DNA of 40,995 nucleotides from positions 83,682-124,676 of the forward strand of contig CAUDNR010004312.1 of NCBI GenBank assembly GCA_958430865.1. The letters are read 5' to 3'. Positions 32,862 through 40,995 of the stretch are shown here, in pieces. The position numbers and the translations under genes are program-made. A model generated the notes under the pieces. The model had not been told where the DNA came from. It did not search any database and saw nothing but the letters and a program-made list of their open reading frames with translations. This DNA is from Entrophospora sp. SA101 (Eukaryota > Glomeromycota > Glomeromycetes > Entrophosporales > Entrophosporaceae). Each line of letters begins with the position of its first letter. The stretch's first letter is position 1.

Positions 32862-34508
32862 TTAATATTCGCATCCCAATTCCTTGGAAAACCAATCCAA
32901 AAAAACAACATGATATCGTCCTTTCCATCTATTTAAGAATCTCTTGTTCAAAAAATTTTGACTAAGTTGACGTTTCCAACTTATGATCTCAACTTTCCAA
33001 CCTCTTTCCAATGCTTTAATGACACATTTGTGGAATCCACCTTGAAAATATTCACCATCTTTACCATCTCCACTTGCAAGTACTAAAGTTGCGGGTGTAT
33101 GATAATCAAGCAATGAATCGAATATTTTAAGTTGAAGAAGTTCATCAACACATTGTTCCTTTTCTGCTTCATGAAGAAATTCTTGAATATTATTAGTATT
33201 GGTAATAGTATTGCTTGTAGTAGTGATGATAAAATCATCTGATTCATTTTTCTTGACACGTTGAAGTACCGAAACATCGTATCCTGCATCTCTTGCCTCA
33301 TCAAGATTTTGATATAATGGCGAAGATGCTACTAAAACTTTACGAGCAACATTTCTTCCACGTTCAAGAATAGTAAAAAGAGCTGTATATGATAACATTG
33401 ATTTTCTTTTTTCATAATTATTAAGGTTAAGTTTATGTGCGTGTTTTTGTAACTTACAAGTTGCAAGGAATCCAACAAGAATATTAGAATTATCAATAAA
33501 AACATGAATTTGTTCATTCGATATTTGAGTAGGTATTGGAATTTTTAATGGATATGTTTTGACCTTTTCTTTTTCCAATAATAATAATTCATCTAGAATA
33601 TTTTGATCTTCATTCATTATCAACATTGATGATGATGATGATGTTTCTCTATATGTCTCATAATTTAACAAATTATTAACCGAAACCGTTTCATTAAAAT
33701 GACCATTTTTCACACCATAAGTGTTAGCAATCTAATTAACCATATTAATGGCAAAATTAATAAAATTAAGTGTTAATGTTAATGTTAATATTATTATAAT
33801 TAACAATGATTTTATGATGATAATGATATTTACATTTTGTTGTTGTCGTTGCTGTTGTTGCTTTTTTTGTTTTTCTTGTTGTTTTAATTGTCTTTTTTGT
33901 CGTTTTTTTGCTGCTTTTTTAGCATTTCTAACGCTTTTCTTCGTCCAACCAGCTTTGCTACTGCTAACATCATCATCATCATCATCATTATCATCATCAT
34001 AAACACTGATATTAATTTTTGCCTTCTCGTTATTTGAAGACTTTATAGATTGTTGTTGTTGTGGACGATGATTAATTTGTGGTAGCAATATTATTTTATG
34101 TTCTCCAAATTCATTATTTTTATTTTTAGTAATTTCTTCTTCAGTAGAATATTCAGACGAAGAAGAGTTGTTAAGTAGTGGTAATGGTTGCTGGAGTGCA
34201 TCATGGTTGGTTAATAGTTGATTAGTTTTAACATCAACTTCAATTTTTGAATAGTCCTGAGCAAATTTTTTTTTAGAAGGAAGAGAGGGACTACTCCATT
34301 TTTCTTTTTCAATGCTTAAGTAACTCCATAGACTACCGAAATCACCTAAATTCAACGTTTTTATTTCTTGTGACTCTTCTTTATTTTCATCACTTAAATA
34401 GTTCCTCCATAAAGGTGTAAAATTTCCTAAATTACGCGAAGATTGTTGGGATGAGCCGTACGATGAAATTGTTGTTGTTGTTGATATTGAATTAGTTGAA
34501 TATGGCAT
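32862..34508 (-). CDS. NYN-domain (PIN-like) putative ribonuclease
   Basis: Two exons (34508-33834, 33731-32862) join in frame to 514 aa across a 102-bp intron with a GTAAAT donor and an ATTAG acceptor. Residues 1-225 are low complexity: Ser/Thr-rich start, an Asp run near 172-180 and a strongly basic Lys/Gln stretch near 190-224 that could bind RNA or act as a nuclear signal. The second exon carries the NYN domain: IHVFIDNSNILVG (300-312, first acidic residue Asp 305), ERGRNVARKVLVAS, VDELLQLKIFDSL (acidic 421-422) and LVLASGDGKDGEY (Asp 447, Asp 450), then ERGWKVEIISWKRQLS. The spaced aspartates are those that bind metal in PIN/NYN nucleases, so catalysis is plausible. Target RNA is unknown. 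ORFs of 61-84 codons in other frames here are shadows. Confidence 0.88.
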
Positions 34509-35587
34509 TTTTCCCCCCCTATTATTTATTATATATATTATGAGGCTGTTTATATTTATTATATTTGAAATGTTTAAAAAAAATTTTTTTCATTAATTTA
34601 TTATTTTTTTGAAAGAGAATAAAAATATAAAGAGAGATATTGATATGTATGTATGCATATATGTATGTTGTATGAAAGAGTGAGTGTGTGAATATATTTT
34701 TTTTCTGAATAAGTTTTTTCCAAATAAAATACTGCGACAATTACTAAAACTATCTGATTTCGCAGATCAATAAGTATGATGGAAGTTCGATTTCATTGGT
34801 TGTAAAAGGCGAAATTTTATGCTTTTACCAAAATTAGAAAATATTACAGAAAATCGAACTTTTTATAGAATGTGTGACGTTAATCACGGGAACAAAAATT
34901 TTAATAATCCACATTGCTTTTTTTTTAATACGCCACTTCTATTTAGTTAAAAAATTTCGTAAATGTTCTATTTGATGGATGATAGGAAATGATATGTGAA
35001 GCACAATCCTGGACACCTATGCATATCCATCCGCTATATTTATATAAAATAAAATAAATAACTTGAATAATCAATGGTTATTATTATTATTATATACATA
35101 AATGAAATATTTAATTAAAATGAATAAGATGTCAATCTTCCGATTGATAAAAACGCCATATTTCACATCTACCTGTAAAGTCTTTCTTAAATTGTGATAT
35201 AAACAGTAATATAGTAGGAAATTTTACTATATAAAAAAAGTCTTTCTTTCAAATTTAATAATAATGAGTACGAGTGAGTACTTTTGTCTATAAAAGCGTA
35301 ATTAAATTAATGATTGTCATGTTGCATAATTCTTAACCAAAAAAATTAGGTTTAGACAATCTTTCTTTATTTGATTGGCATCAAAACAAGGTAAATAATC
35401 ATTCAATCTCAGGTAAAAAAAATCAAACTGAAAATCCTTTGTTTAAAAAACCAAAAAAAAAAAGCCACATATGTCCTGATGAGAAATTTTAGTGGTCAAA
35501 CTCTACTTCCTTGTGTGTGCGCGTTTCCCAATTGCATAAACTAGTTCCTTAAAAATGTTTCCAAAAATAAAAATAAAACGAACAAAC
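34509..35587. other. Upstream region of the NYN gene, no other gene seen
   Basis: AT-rich. The NYN promoter should lie just above 34508, where a CCCCCC run precedes TATATATTA-like sequence. Short ORFs here are rich in Ile, Lys and Tyr and not credible. Confidence 0.4.
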
Positions 35588-35765
35588 CTGATATTGATCA
35601 TAGGCAAGGTTATCATTGGACATTATCCAAGGTGTATTATGACATGGTGTTCCTGATAATGGTAAATCAGATGATGGTGGTTGAGTTGGTGATGAATTCG
35701 GTTGTGGGTGGTTGATAGAGATGGTGTAGTTGGAGTTGCTCGAGTGAAAAAGGTTGTGGTTGTTT
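35588..35765 (-). other. Possible isolated exon of unknown gene
   Basis: One minus-strand frame reads ISINHPQPNSSPTQPPSSDL, then CHNTPWIMSNDNLAYDQYQ, and ends at CAG followed by GTTTGT, a plausible splice donor at 35588. The Pro/Ser/Asn-rich start and cleaner second half look like real coding sequence. No matching downstream exon was found at lower coordinates and the family is not recognised. Confidence 0.3.
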
Positions 35766-35832
35766 GTGAAGATGTAGATGATACTACGTTTAATATTACA
35801 TGTAGATTATTGTCATATTTAGGGTAATACCC

Positions 35833-36236
35833 ATGTCCAGAATCAACCCTGATCATAGGTGTCAGATTTGCCTTTCACAAACAAGCAATCGTTGTGCAAT
35901 TGCACGCCTCGAATCTATAAAAATTTTTCCACAGAAAGAGACAATTAAACAAGTTGGGAGATTTTGTACAAGCGGCAATAATACAATTAATAAACTCCAG
36001 GGTCAAACCGCCTCCCTGAAATTTATTTGCATCATTATGTCCTTAGGGAAGACATTGGTCATATTGGCCCAATTTACACTAGGAAGACGTGTTTTTAAAA
36101 AATATTCGAGCTTGAATATCCGTAATAAAAATGTTGCATACCGGATCGTTTTTTGGTGTTTGCAGGTCATCCAAGGGCAGTTTTTCATGTGAGAGAGATC
36201 TTCAATAGTCATGTTGTTTTTTTTTACACTTGACAC
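35833..36236. other. GC-richer block with overlapping ORFs on both strands
   Basis: A 119-codon plus-strand ORF (35833-36192) and a 77-codon minus-strand ORF (36236-36003) overlap. Both are less AT-biased than the surroundings, suggesting a fragment of a gene or mobile element. The minus frame contains MKNCPWMTCKHQKTIRYATF. I cannot tell which strand was coding. Confidence 0.3.
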
Positions 36237-37631
36237 TTCATGTAATTATAATGATCACAAAAAACGAATACATCAATCGCTTACTTATTATCACAATAAG
36301 GAATATTATAATAATTGCCCATCACTATGTAATGTAAAGACATGTCAACTTTTTCTCCATGATAATCGACTATTTTATTAATAAAAAAAAAGTTAATTAA
36401 TACAAAAACAATATAAATCTCTAGCTATTATTAACAAATAGCATATCTTCTACAGAACCGTACCAAATAATACTCCTATCATCTCATGTTCCAAAAAAAA
36501 TCTTTTTTTGTATATACAACATTATTGCTGTGCTTCTTAAAATACGGAACAAAAGTTAATAAAAGAAAACCAACAACAATTTGCTATAAAGAATTAATAC
36601 ACGATGCATAAGTGTTATTATAACTGTTATTGTTGTTACTTCGCTTAGTTCAAACTCTAGTTAATTAATTTCTTTAAAAAAAAAATGGATAGATATAAAA
36701 AAAAAAGTTAATAAAAGAAAAACAACAACAATCTGCATGAAGAAATTAATACACAATGAATAAGTGTTATTACGACAGTTATGTTCTTTAAAAAAAAATG
36801 GATAGACATATAACAAAAGAAAAAAAAGAATATTTAAAAGAACAAAAAGTAAATATTATCAAAAATGAGAGCTATTATAGTTTAAGTTAATATTAATACA
36901 CATGTAAAAATTTATACAAAAAATCACTTGTATAATACATAATTACATCCATTTTAATGTTCTGATGATAGAACTCCTTCAAATAAAAATCAAAAAAAGA
37001 ATATTTAATGAAATCACCAGATCTATAAGGAGGAGGATGGCGAAGAATTGTGCATGAAGTTGAAAAGACCATCACACAAAAAATGACCCCAAATTTATTA
37101 ATCTGCTCCTAATTAAAACAATACTAATAAAGAAATTTTTATTTTATTTTATAAATATCTCACTTTCAAAAAAATATATCTTGTCAAATTCATTTTCTAA
37201 AAAGAAAATATTGTTCAAATTTAAAGGTACATATTCATTATAAATTTTTATTCTATTCAGCAACTCCAGTGTCAATTTTGTACATATTTCCTACCAAACA
37301 AACCATTAGAAGTTCTTCCTTGATTTTTATAAGTTGATACGTTTCCAAAAATATTATCACATGATTTTACCGACGAATGATTAAAAGTAAATTGGCCAAT
37401 AAAAAGAGAGTCCGAAAATTTAAAATTTAAATATAGTAATATATTAATATAAAAAGCCCCAACTTTGAGACTTGATAAATTTATGATAATGAAAAAAGTA
37501 AACTGATAGAAATGAAGCTTAGGTCTTTAGCTTTTCATTATTATTATCATAAAATTTTGTGGAGTCAAAGATCATCAATTTTAATATATATCTTTAGATG
37601 ACGTGAACCAACTACCAATTAAAAAAAAAGG
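36237..37631. repeat. AT-rich region with an 80-bp direct duplication
   Basis: A block starting TTAATAAAAGAAAACCAACA near 36556 recurs near 36708 in direct orientation. Both copies continue through ATTAATACAC and ATAAGTGTTATTA and end near 36640 and 36790. The word AAAAAATGGATAGA also recurs beside each. No gene was recognised. Confidence 0.5.
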
Positions 37632-37787
37632 ATGGTTTCACCACCTTTGCCACTTGAACTATTAATTGAAGCACTTAAATGTGTTGATGCTAATGACTAT
37701 AACACACTTTATTCTTGCATTCTAGTTAATAAACAATGGCACAATATCAACATTCCAATTCTATGGAAGAAATTCATTTTATTCTAA
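37632..37787 (+). pseudogene. Truncated F-box domain ORF (51 aa)
   Basis: The ORF reads MVSPPLPLELLIEALKC, then DYNTLYSCILVNKQWHNI and IPILWKKF, and stops. This is an F-box-like motif (LP.E...EIL....D..TL..C.LVN..W) in the style typical of the many Rhizophagus F-box proteins, which recruit substrates to SCF ubiquitin ligases. Full members continue for hundreds of residues with leucine-rich repeats; here only the F-box remains before a stop, and nothing similar follows. It is probably a truncated remnant, though a short expressed F-box protein is possible. Confidence 0.65.
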
Positions 37788-38131
37788 AAAAAGCACCAAA
37801 ATTGTAATTAATTGTTTATTGGTGGAAAAGGACCTCAAACAATCCTAATAGATGGTACATTTGAGATTTAATAGTAAATCACCTTTTCTCTACCCACTTT
37901 TTTTAGAAAATTATACCCAGATTTAAATATACCATCCCCAAAAAATATGAAAAATACCCAAAATTCAAATATACCATATGGGGCATGCTGCAACAAAATC
38001 AGACAAAGTGAACATTGGTATTACCAAGAATTTCAGGGATCAAAAATTTAGTTATTATCATCACAATTAGTTTTATAATGCCCCATTTGTTAAGTGATAT
38101 ATAGAACTATCCCTATATAAAAATAGTTAAT
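37788..38131. other. Spacer, nothing recognised
   Basis: Contains two similar ATTCAAATATACC/ATTTAAATATACC words (37922 and 37965). No gene was seen. Confidence 0.4.
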
Positions 38132-38398
38132 ATGAAGCTAATTTACATTAGGTCTACCATGGAACCCAAGAATTACAGCACCATTAGAAGTATTTTGAAG
38201 AAAGAACAAGGTGAAAAAATTGCTCCTTACATTTTCAAAATAAATGATGCTCAGGCACTTGAAGCTTATCTAAGAAAAGAAAAGATTACCTATGAAATTT
38301 ACCAAGAAGAAAGAAAAATAATAAATGTTAGAAAAAGAAAGCAGAAAGAAGATATGCTGTTATCCAACAAAAAGTGGAAACCCTTAGAAGGAAAATAA
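38132..38398 (+). CDS. Small Lys/Glu-rich hypothetical protein (88 aa)
   Basis: An uninterrupted ORF with a second possible start at Met 10 (MEPKNYSTIRSILKK). The composition is charged and predicted helical, with AQALEAYLRKEKITYEIYQE followed by a basic tail. Codon use is less AT-biased than chance ORFs nearby, which supports coding. No domain was recognised. It could be a fragment of a larger gene or of a mobile element. Confidence 0.35.
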   Translation: MKLIYIRSTMEPKNYSTIRSILKKEQGEKIAPYIFKINDAQALEAYLRKEKITYEIYQEERKIINVRKRKQKEDMLLSNKKWKPLEGK

Positions 38399-39157
38399 TC
38401 TCATTGTTACAATATTAATTTAATTTAAATTTTTTTTACTATATACAAGAAAGAAACTTTCTCTTTTATGCAAATGAGATAAATAATTCTGCCTTGTTGT
38501 AAAAGAATCACCAATCCATTTTGTAACAATCCCTAGATTTTTTTGGAGATTCAACCAGTCCCTAAATTCTATTACCATATTCATAATGTGGAGAAATTCA
38601 TTTTTGTTCCACTGGATGAACATGGATAATATTATTTGGGGAATTTGGCATTTATTTTATTTTATATTTATTTAAGAAGTTATCTTTCAATTATGGATTG
38701 TACTTTTCAGGAAGTTTATAAGCTTACCCACAAATATAGATATTAGATTCATTCATTTTTTATTTATTTATTTATATATTCCTAACAATTTTAAATTAAT
38801 ATTTAAAGATATAAAGTTAATTCAACTTTAACTTTTGTAATTTTACAACAATTAAATTACTTGTTGATTAAAAATTGTTCAATAATTGTAATAAATTATC
38901 TGAACATTTACACATTTATTTCTGGACAAAAAAAATATTCAAATAGCAACTTCTAATAAACACAATTTTATTTTTTTTGGTTCAAAAACAATCAAATAAT
39001 AAATATTTTCACAGTATTTTCATTGATAATAACATTTAAAAAAGTGCTTACATTCAATAATGAATTTTTTTGTGGGTTGTTAATTGGACTCTTTCTTGGT
39101 TTCTTATTTCACTATAAAATTTATCAAAATCAATTCTCTTATAAATCAAAAAATTGA

Positions 39158-39505
39158 TCAAATCAAATAGTCAATAAAATAGAACCAAGAAAAAGCCATT
39201 TCAAAAATAAAATAAACCAACTTACTGATGATAAAAAATATTCACATGAAATCGAAAATCTATGGAAGGTTTTCAAACAATTATTTGACAAAAAGACTGG
39301 GTTGAATCCCAATTTTTCATTTAATGAAATGGCTATTGAAATTCATGAATTACTTGAAGAGGGAAAGGAAATTGCTGCTTCTACAATAAAAAACTTCTAC
39401 CAACGAAAAACCAATCCCAGAAAGAAAACAATAGAAGCAATTCAGCAATGGGTTGAAAAGGAAAAGAAGAAAGAGGTGAAGATAATAAAAACAATGAGGA
39501 TATAA
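39158..39505 (+). pseudogene. Helix-turn-helix-like ORF lacking a clear start
   Basis: The frame is open for 115 codons after a TGA at 39155. It reads VNKIEPRKSHFKNKINQLTD, ENLWKVFKQLFDKKTG, SFNEMAIEIHELLEEGKEIA, ASTIKNFYQRKTNPRKKTIE, then AIQQWVEKEKKK. The last three blocks resemble an XRE/lambda-repressor-like helix-turn-helix ('SxSTI..F....NP..KT..AI..W'). Upstream, 39089-39157 gives a hydrophobic stretch (GLFLGFLFHYKIYQ) in a neighbouring frame, as if one frameshift separates an N-terminal membrane segment from the rest. The first ATG in frame lies inside the helix-turn-helix. A relic or an exon of a longer gene is likely. Confidence 0.4.
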
Positions 39506-39562
39506 ATATTATTAATAATATTATTGATAATAATAGTAGTAGTAATAGTGAAAGTTGAATTT

Positions 39563-39650
39563 TTGTCAGAGTGCCCAAAGAATAGGTAATACTTTACTTA
39601 CAAATGGCTTTGTGTCCAAGTATTTGCCTCCCATGCAAGCACTCTGACAA
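39563..39650. mobile_element. 88-bp element with perfect 12-bp inverted ends
   Basis: The ends are TTGTCAGAGTGC and GCACTCTGACAA, a perfect 12-bp inverted repeat. No target duplication is visible. A right-end-like relative (CTCATGCAAGTGCTCCGACA) lies near 18920. The class is undetermined. Confidence 0.6.
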
Positions 39651-39666
39651 TTCTAAAGAGAAATAC

Positions 39667-40023
39667 AATCACGTGTATATGTAAGTAATTAAAAAAAATA
39701 ATTGATTTTTAAAGAGAAAAATTGCAAATAAGCAATCACGTGTATATGTAGGTAATTAAAAAAAATAATTGATTTTTAAAGAGAAAAATTGCAAATAAGC
39801 AATCACGTGCATATGTAGGTAATTAAAAAAAATAATTGATTTTTAAAGAGAAAAATTGCAAATAAGCAATCACGTGCATATGTAGGTAATTAAAAAAAAT
39901 AATTGATTTTTAAAGAGAAAAATTGCAAATAAGCAATCATGTGTATATGTAGGTAATTAAAAATAATGGATTTTTGTAATCACGTAGGTAATTAAAAAAT
40001 AATTGATTTTTAAAGAGAAAAAA
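39667..40023. repeat. 67-bp minisatellite, about 5.3 copies, with CACGTG
   Basis: Units start at 39667, 39734, 39801, 39868, 39935 and a shortened copy near 39978. The period is exactly 67 bp and units are nearly identical. Each begins AATCACGTG and contains TAGGTAATT and TTGATTTTTAAAGAG. The palindrome CACGTG is intact in four copies, CATGTG in the fifth and CACGTA in the last. High identity implies recent expansion. Confidence 0.93.
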
Positions 40024-40099
40024 ACAAACAGCGAGACTGTTGTCAGTTTACTGATTATATTAAAGAATTTACTTTAATTGTAGTAAAGAAAGTCGGAAT

Positions 40100-40725
40100 A
40101 GCTACCCTTTTTATATGTTTTTTTTTTACAATTTTCCAAAAAACAATCTGTGCTAAAAGTATTTATTAGGAAGTCTTTTTTTTTACAATTCTCCAAAAGA
40201 CATATTTTACAATCCAAAAAATCTTTTTACAATTCATGCCAAAAGCCTATTTTTTTATTTAAATGATCTGTTAAGATAATTTCAAAAATCTTTTTTTACA
40301 ATTCGCCAAAAAACCATTTTTACAATTCAAAAAAATCTTTTGCAATTCACGCCCAAAAGTCTTTTTTTACAATTCGCCAAAAGACCATTTTTTACATGTC
40401 AAAAAAATCTTTTGCAATTCACGCCAAAAGTCTATTTTTTATAATTTAAATGATTTATTAGGATAATGTCAAAAGTCTTTTTTTACAATTCTTCAAAGAC
40501 CATTTTTTACAATTCAAAAAATCTTTTTACAATTCACTCCATAAGTCTATTTTTTACAATTTAAATGATTTATTAGGATAATATCAAAACTTCTTTTACA
40601 GACCATTATTTTACAATTCTTTTTACAGTTCACGCCAAAAGTTCATTTTTAAAATTTATGTCAAAAACCTTTTTTGCAATTCGCCAAAGGTCCATTTTTT
40701 TATACAATTCAAATAAAACCATCCG
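40100..40725. repeat. Degenerate satellite-like repeat array
   Basis: Short words TTTTTACAATTC, CGCCAAAAG and AAAAATCTTTT recur many times. A longer landmark, TTTAAATGATTTATTAGGATAA, occurs at about 40258, 40445 and 40560 with variations. Units are 30-60 bp with irregular higher-order spacing. No coding sequence is present. Confidence 0.75.
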
Positions 40726-40995
40726 TTAATATTAAATAATTAAATTTATTTGAGGTCAAAACCACTTCACCATATCGTGATATTTTAATATCCGTTTTTG
40801 TCATTTTCATTTACCTACCTTCATTCCTATTGGTCAATTTAATGATTGGCAAAACAAAAATAATCGCCAACATTAAATATGGACAATGACTAGATAGTAT
40901 CTCATAGACTGTTTTCACATTAGGAAGTAATACCCTTAAAGAAAATTTTATATGTAGTGAAAATTTTCAAAGAAAATTAGTTTTGACAATAATAT
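40726..40995. other. Window end, nothing recognised
   Basis: AT-rich sequence without open frames or repeats that I could identify. Confidence 0.4.

Noticed and set aside
33748..34002. Plus-strand Cys/Phe-rich ORF
   Set aside because: It is the antisense shadow of the basic Lys/Gln tract of the NYN gene.
34770..34815. tRNA-like GTTCGATTTC
   Set aside because: No matching A box, acceptor stem or anticodon arm could be folded around it.
39667..40023. CRISPR-like array
   Set aside because: The 67-bp units are contiguous and nearly identical with no variable spacers, and the rest of the window is clearly eukaryotic.

Overview
This is eukaryotic, very AT-rich DNA with short GT-AG introns, few genes and many decayed mobile elements. 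The best fit is an arbuscular mycorrhizal fungus of the Rhizophagus type (Glomeromycotina). The reasons are a TKL-like kinase of the style expanded there, an F-box fragment, several multi-frame relics resembling lineage-specific repeated families, and a dense background of miniature transposons. The assignment rests on recognising gene styles, not on a search.

Six genes can be modelled exon by exon with consistent reading frames. They are GET1 (tail-anchored protein insertion receptor, 3305-4455 +), a TKL-like protein kinase (10453-12020 -), an APC-superfamily amino-acid permease (14466-16895 -, ten exons), COQ3 (ubiquinone O-methyltransferase, 17128-18462 +), cytochrome c1 (22244-23902 +) and an NYN-domain putative ribonuclease (32862-34508 -). 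The permease and COQ3 are divergent, with 232 bp between their start codons. COQ3 and cytochrome c1 both serve the ubiquinone-bc1 part of respiration but are 3.8 kb apart and show no sign of shared control.

The rest is a graveyard. 0-3 kb: a hAT-like terminus, a Tc1/mariner transposase relic and a small inverted-repeat element upstream of GET1. 5-8 kb: a GC-richer SINE-like patch and a multi-exon relic gene with a 153-bp hAT-type MITE inserted in an exon (perfect 8-bp target duplication). 8.7-10 kb: a broken, antisense copy of a central piece of splicing factor SF3B1. 13.5-14.1 kb: an unidentified relic. 20-22 kb: an inverted dispersed repeat and a broken MED31 Mediator subunit whose start lies 102 bp from cytochrome c1. 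24-29 kb: a hAT dimerisation-domain relic and repeated blocks. 30-32 kb: a decayed gene of a possible PD-(D/E)XK type interrupted by one inverted-repeat element and followed by a Tc1/mariner MITE. 35-41 kb: a truncated F-box ORF, two small uncharacterised ORFs (one helix-turn-helix-like), a 67-bp minisatellite carrying CACGTG motifs, and a degenerate satellite-like tail.

I found no convincing new multi-gene system. The most informative signals are the insertion into the relic exon, the pseudogene copies of SF3B1 and MED31, and low-complexity insertions inside an apparently functional COQ3.
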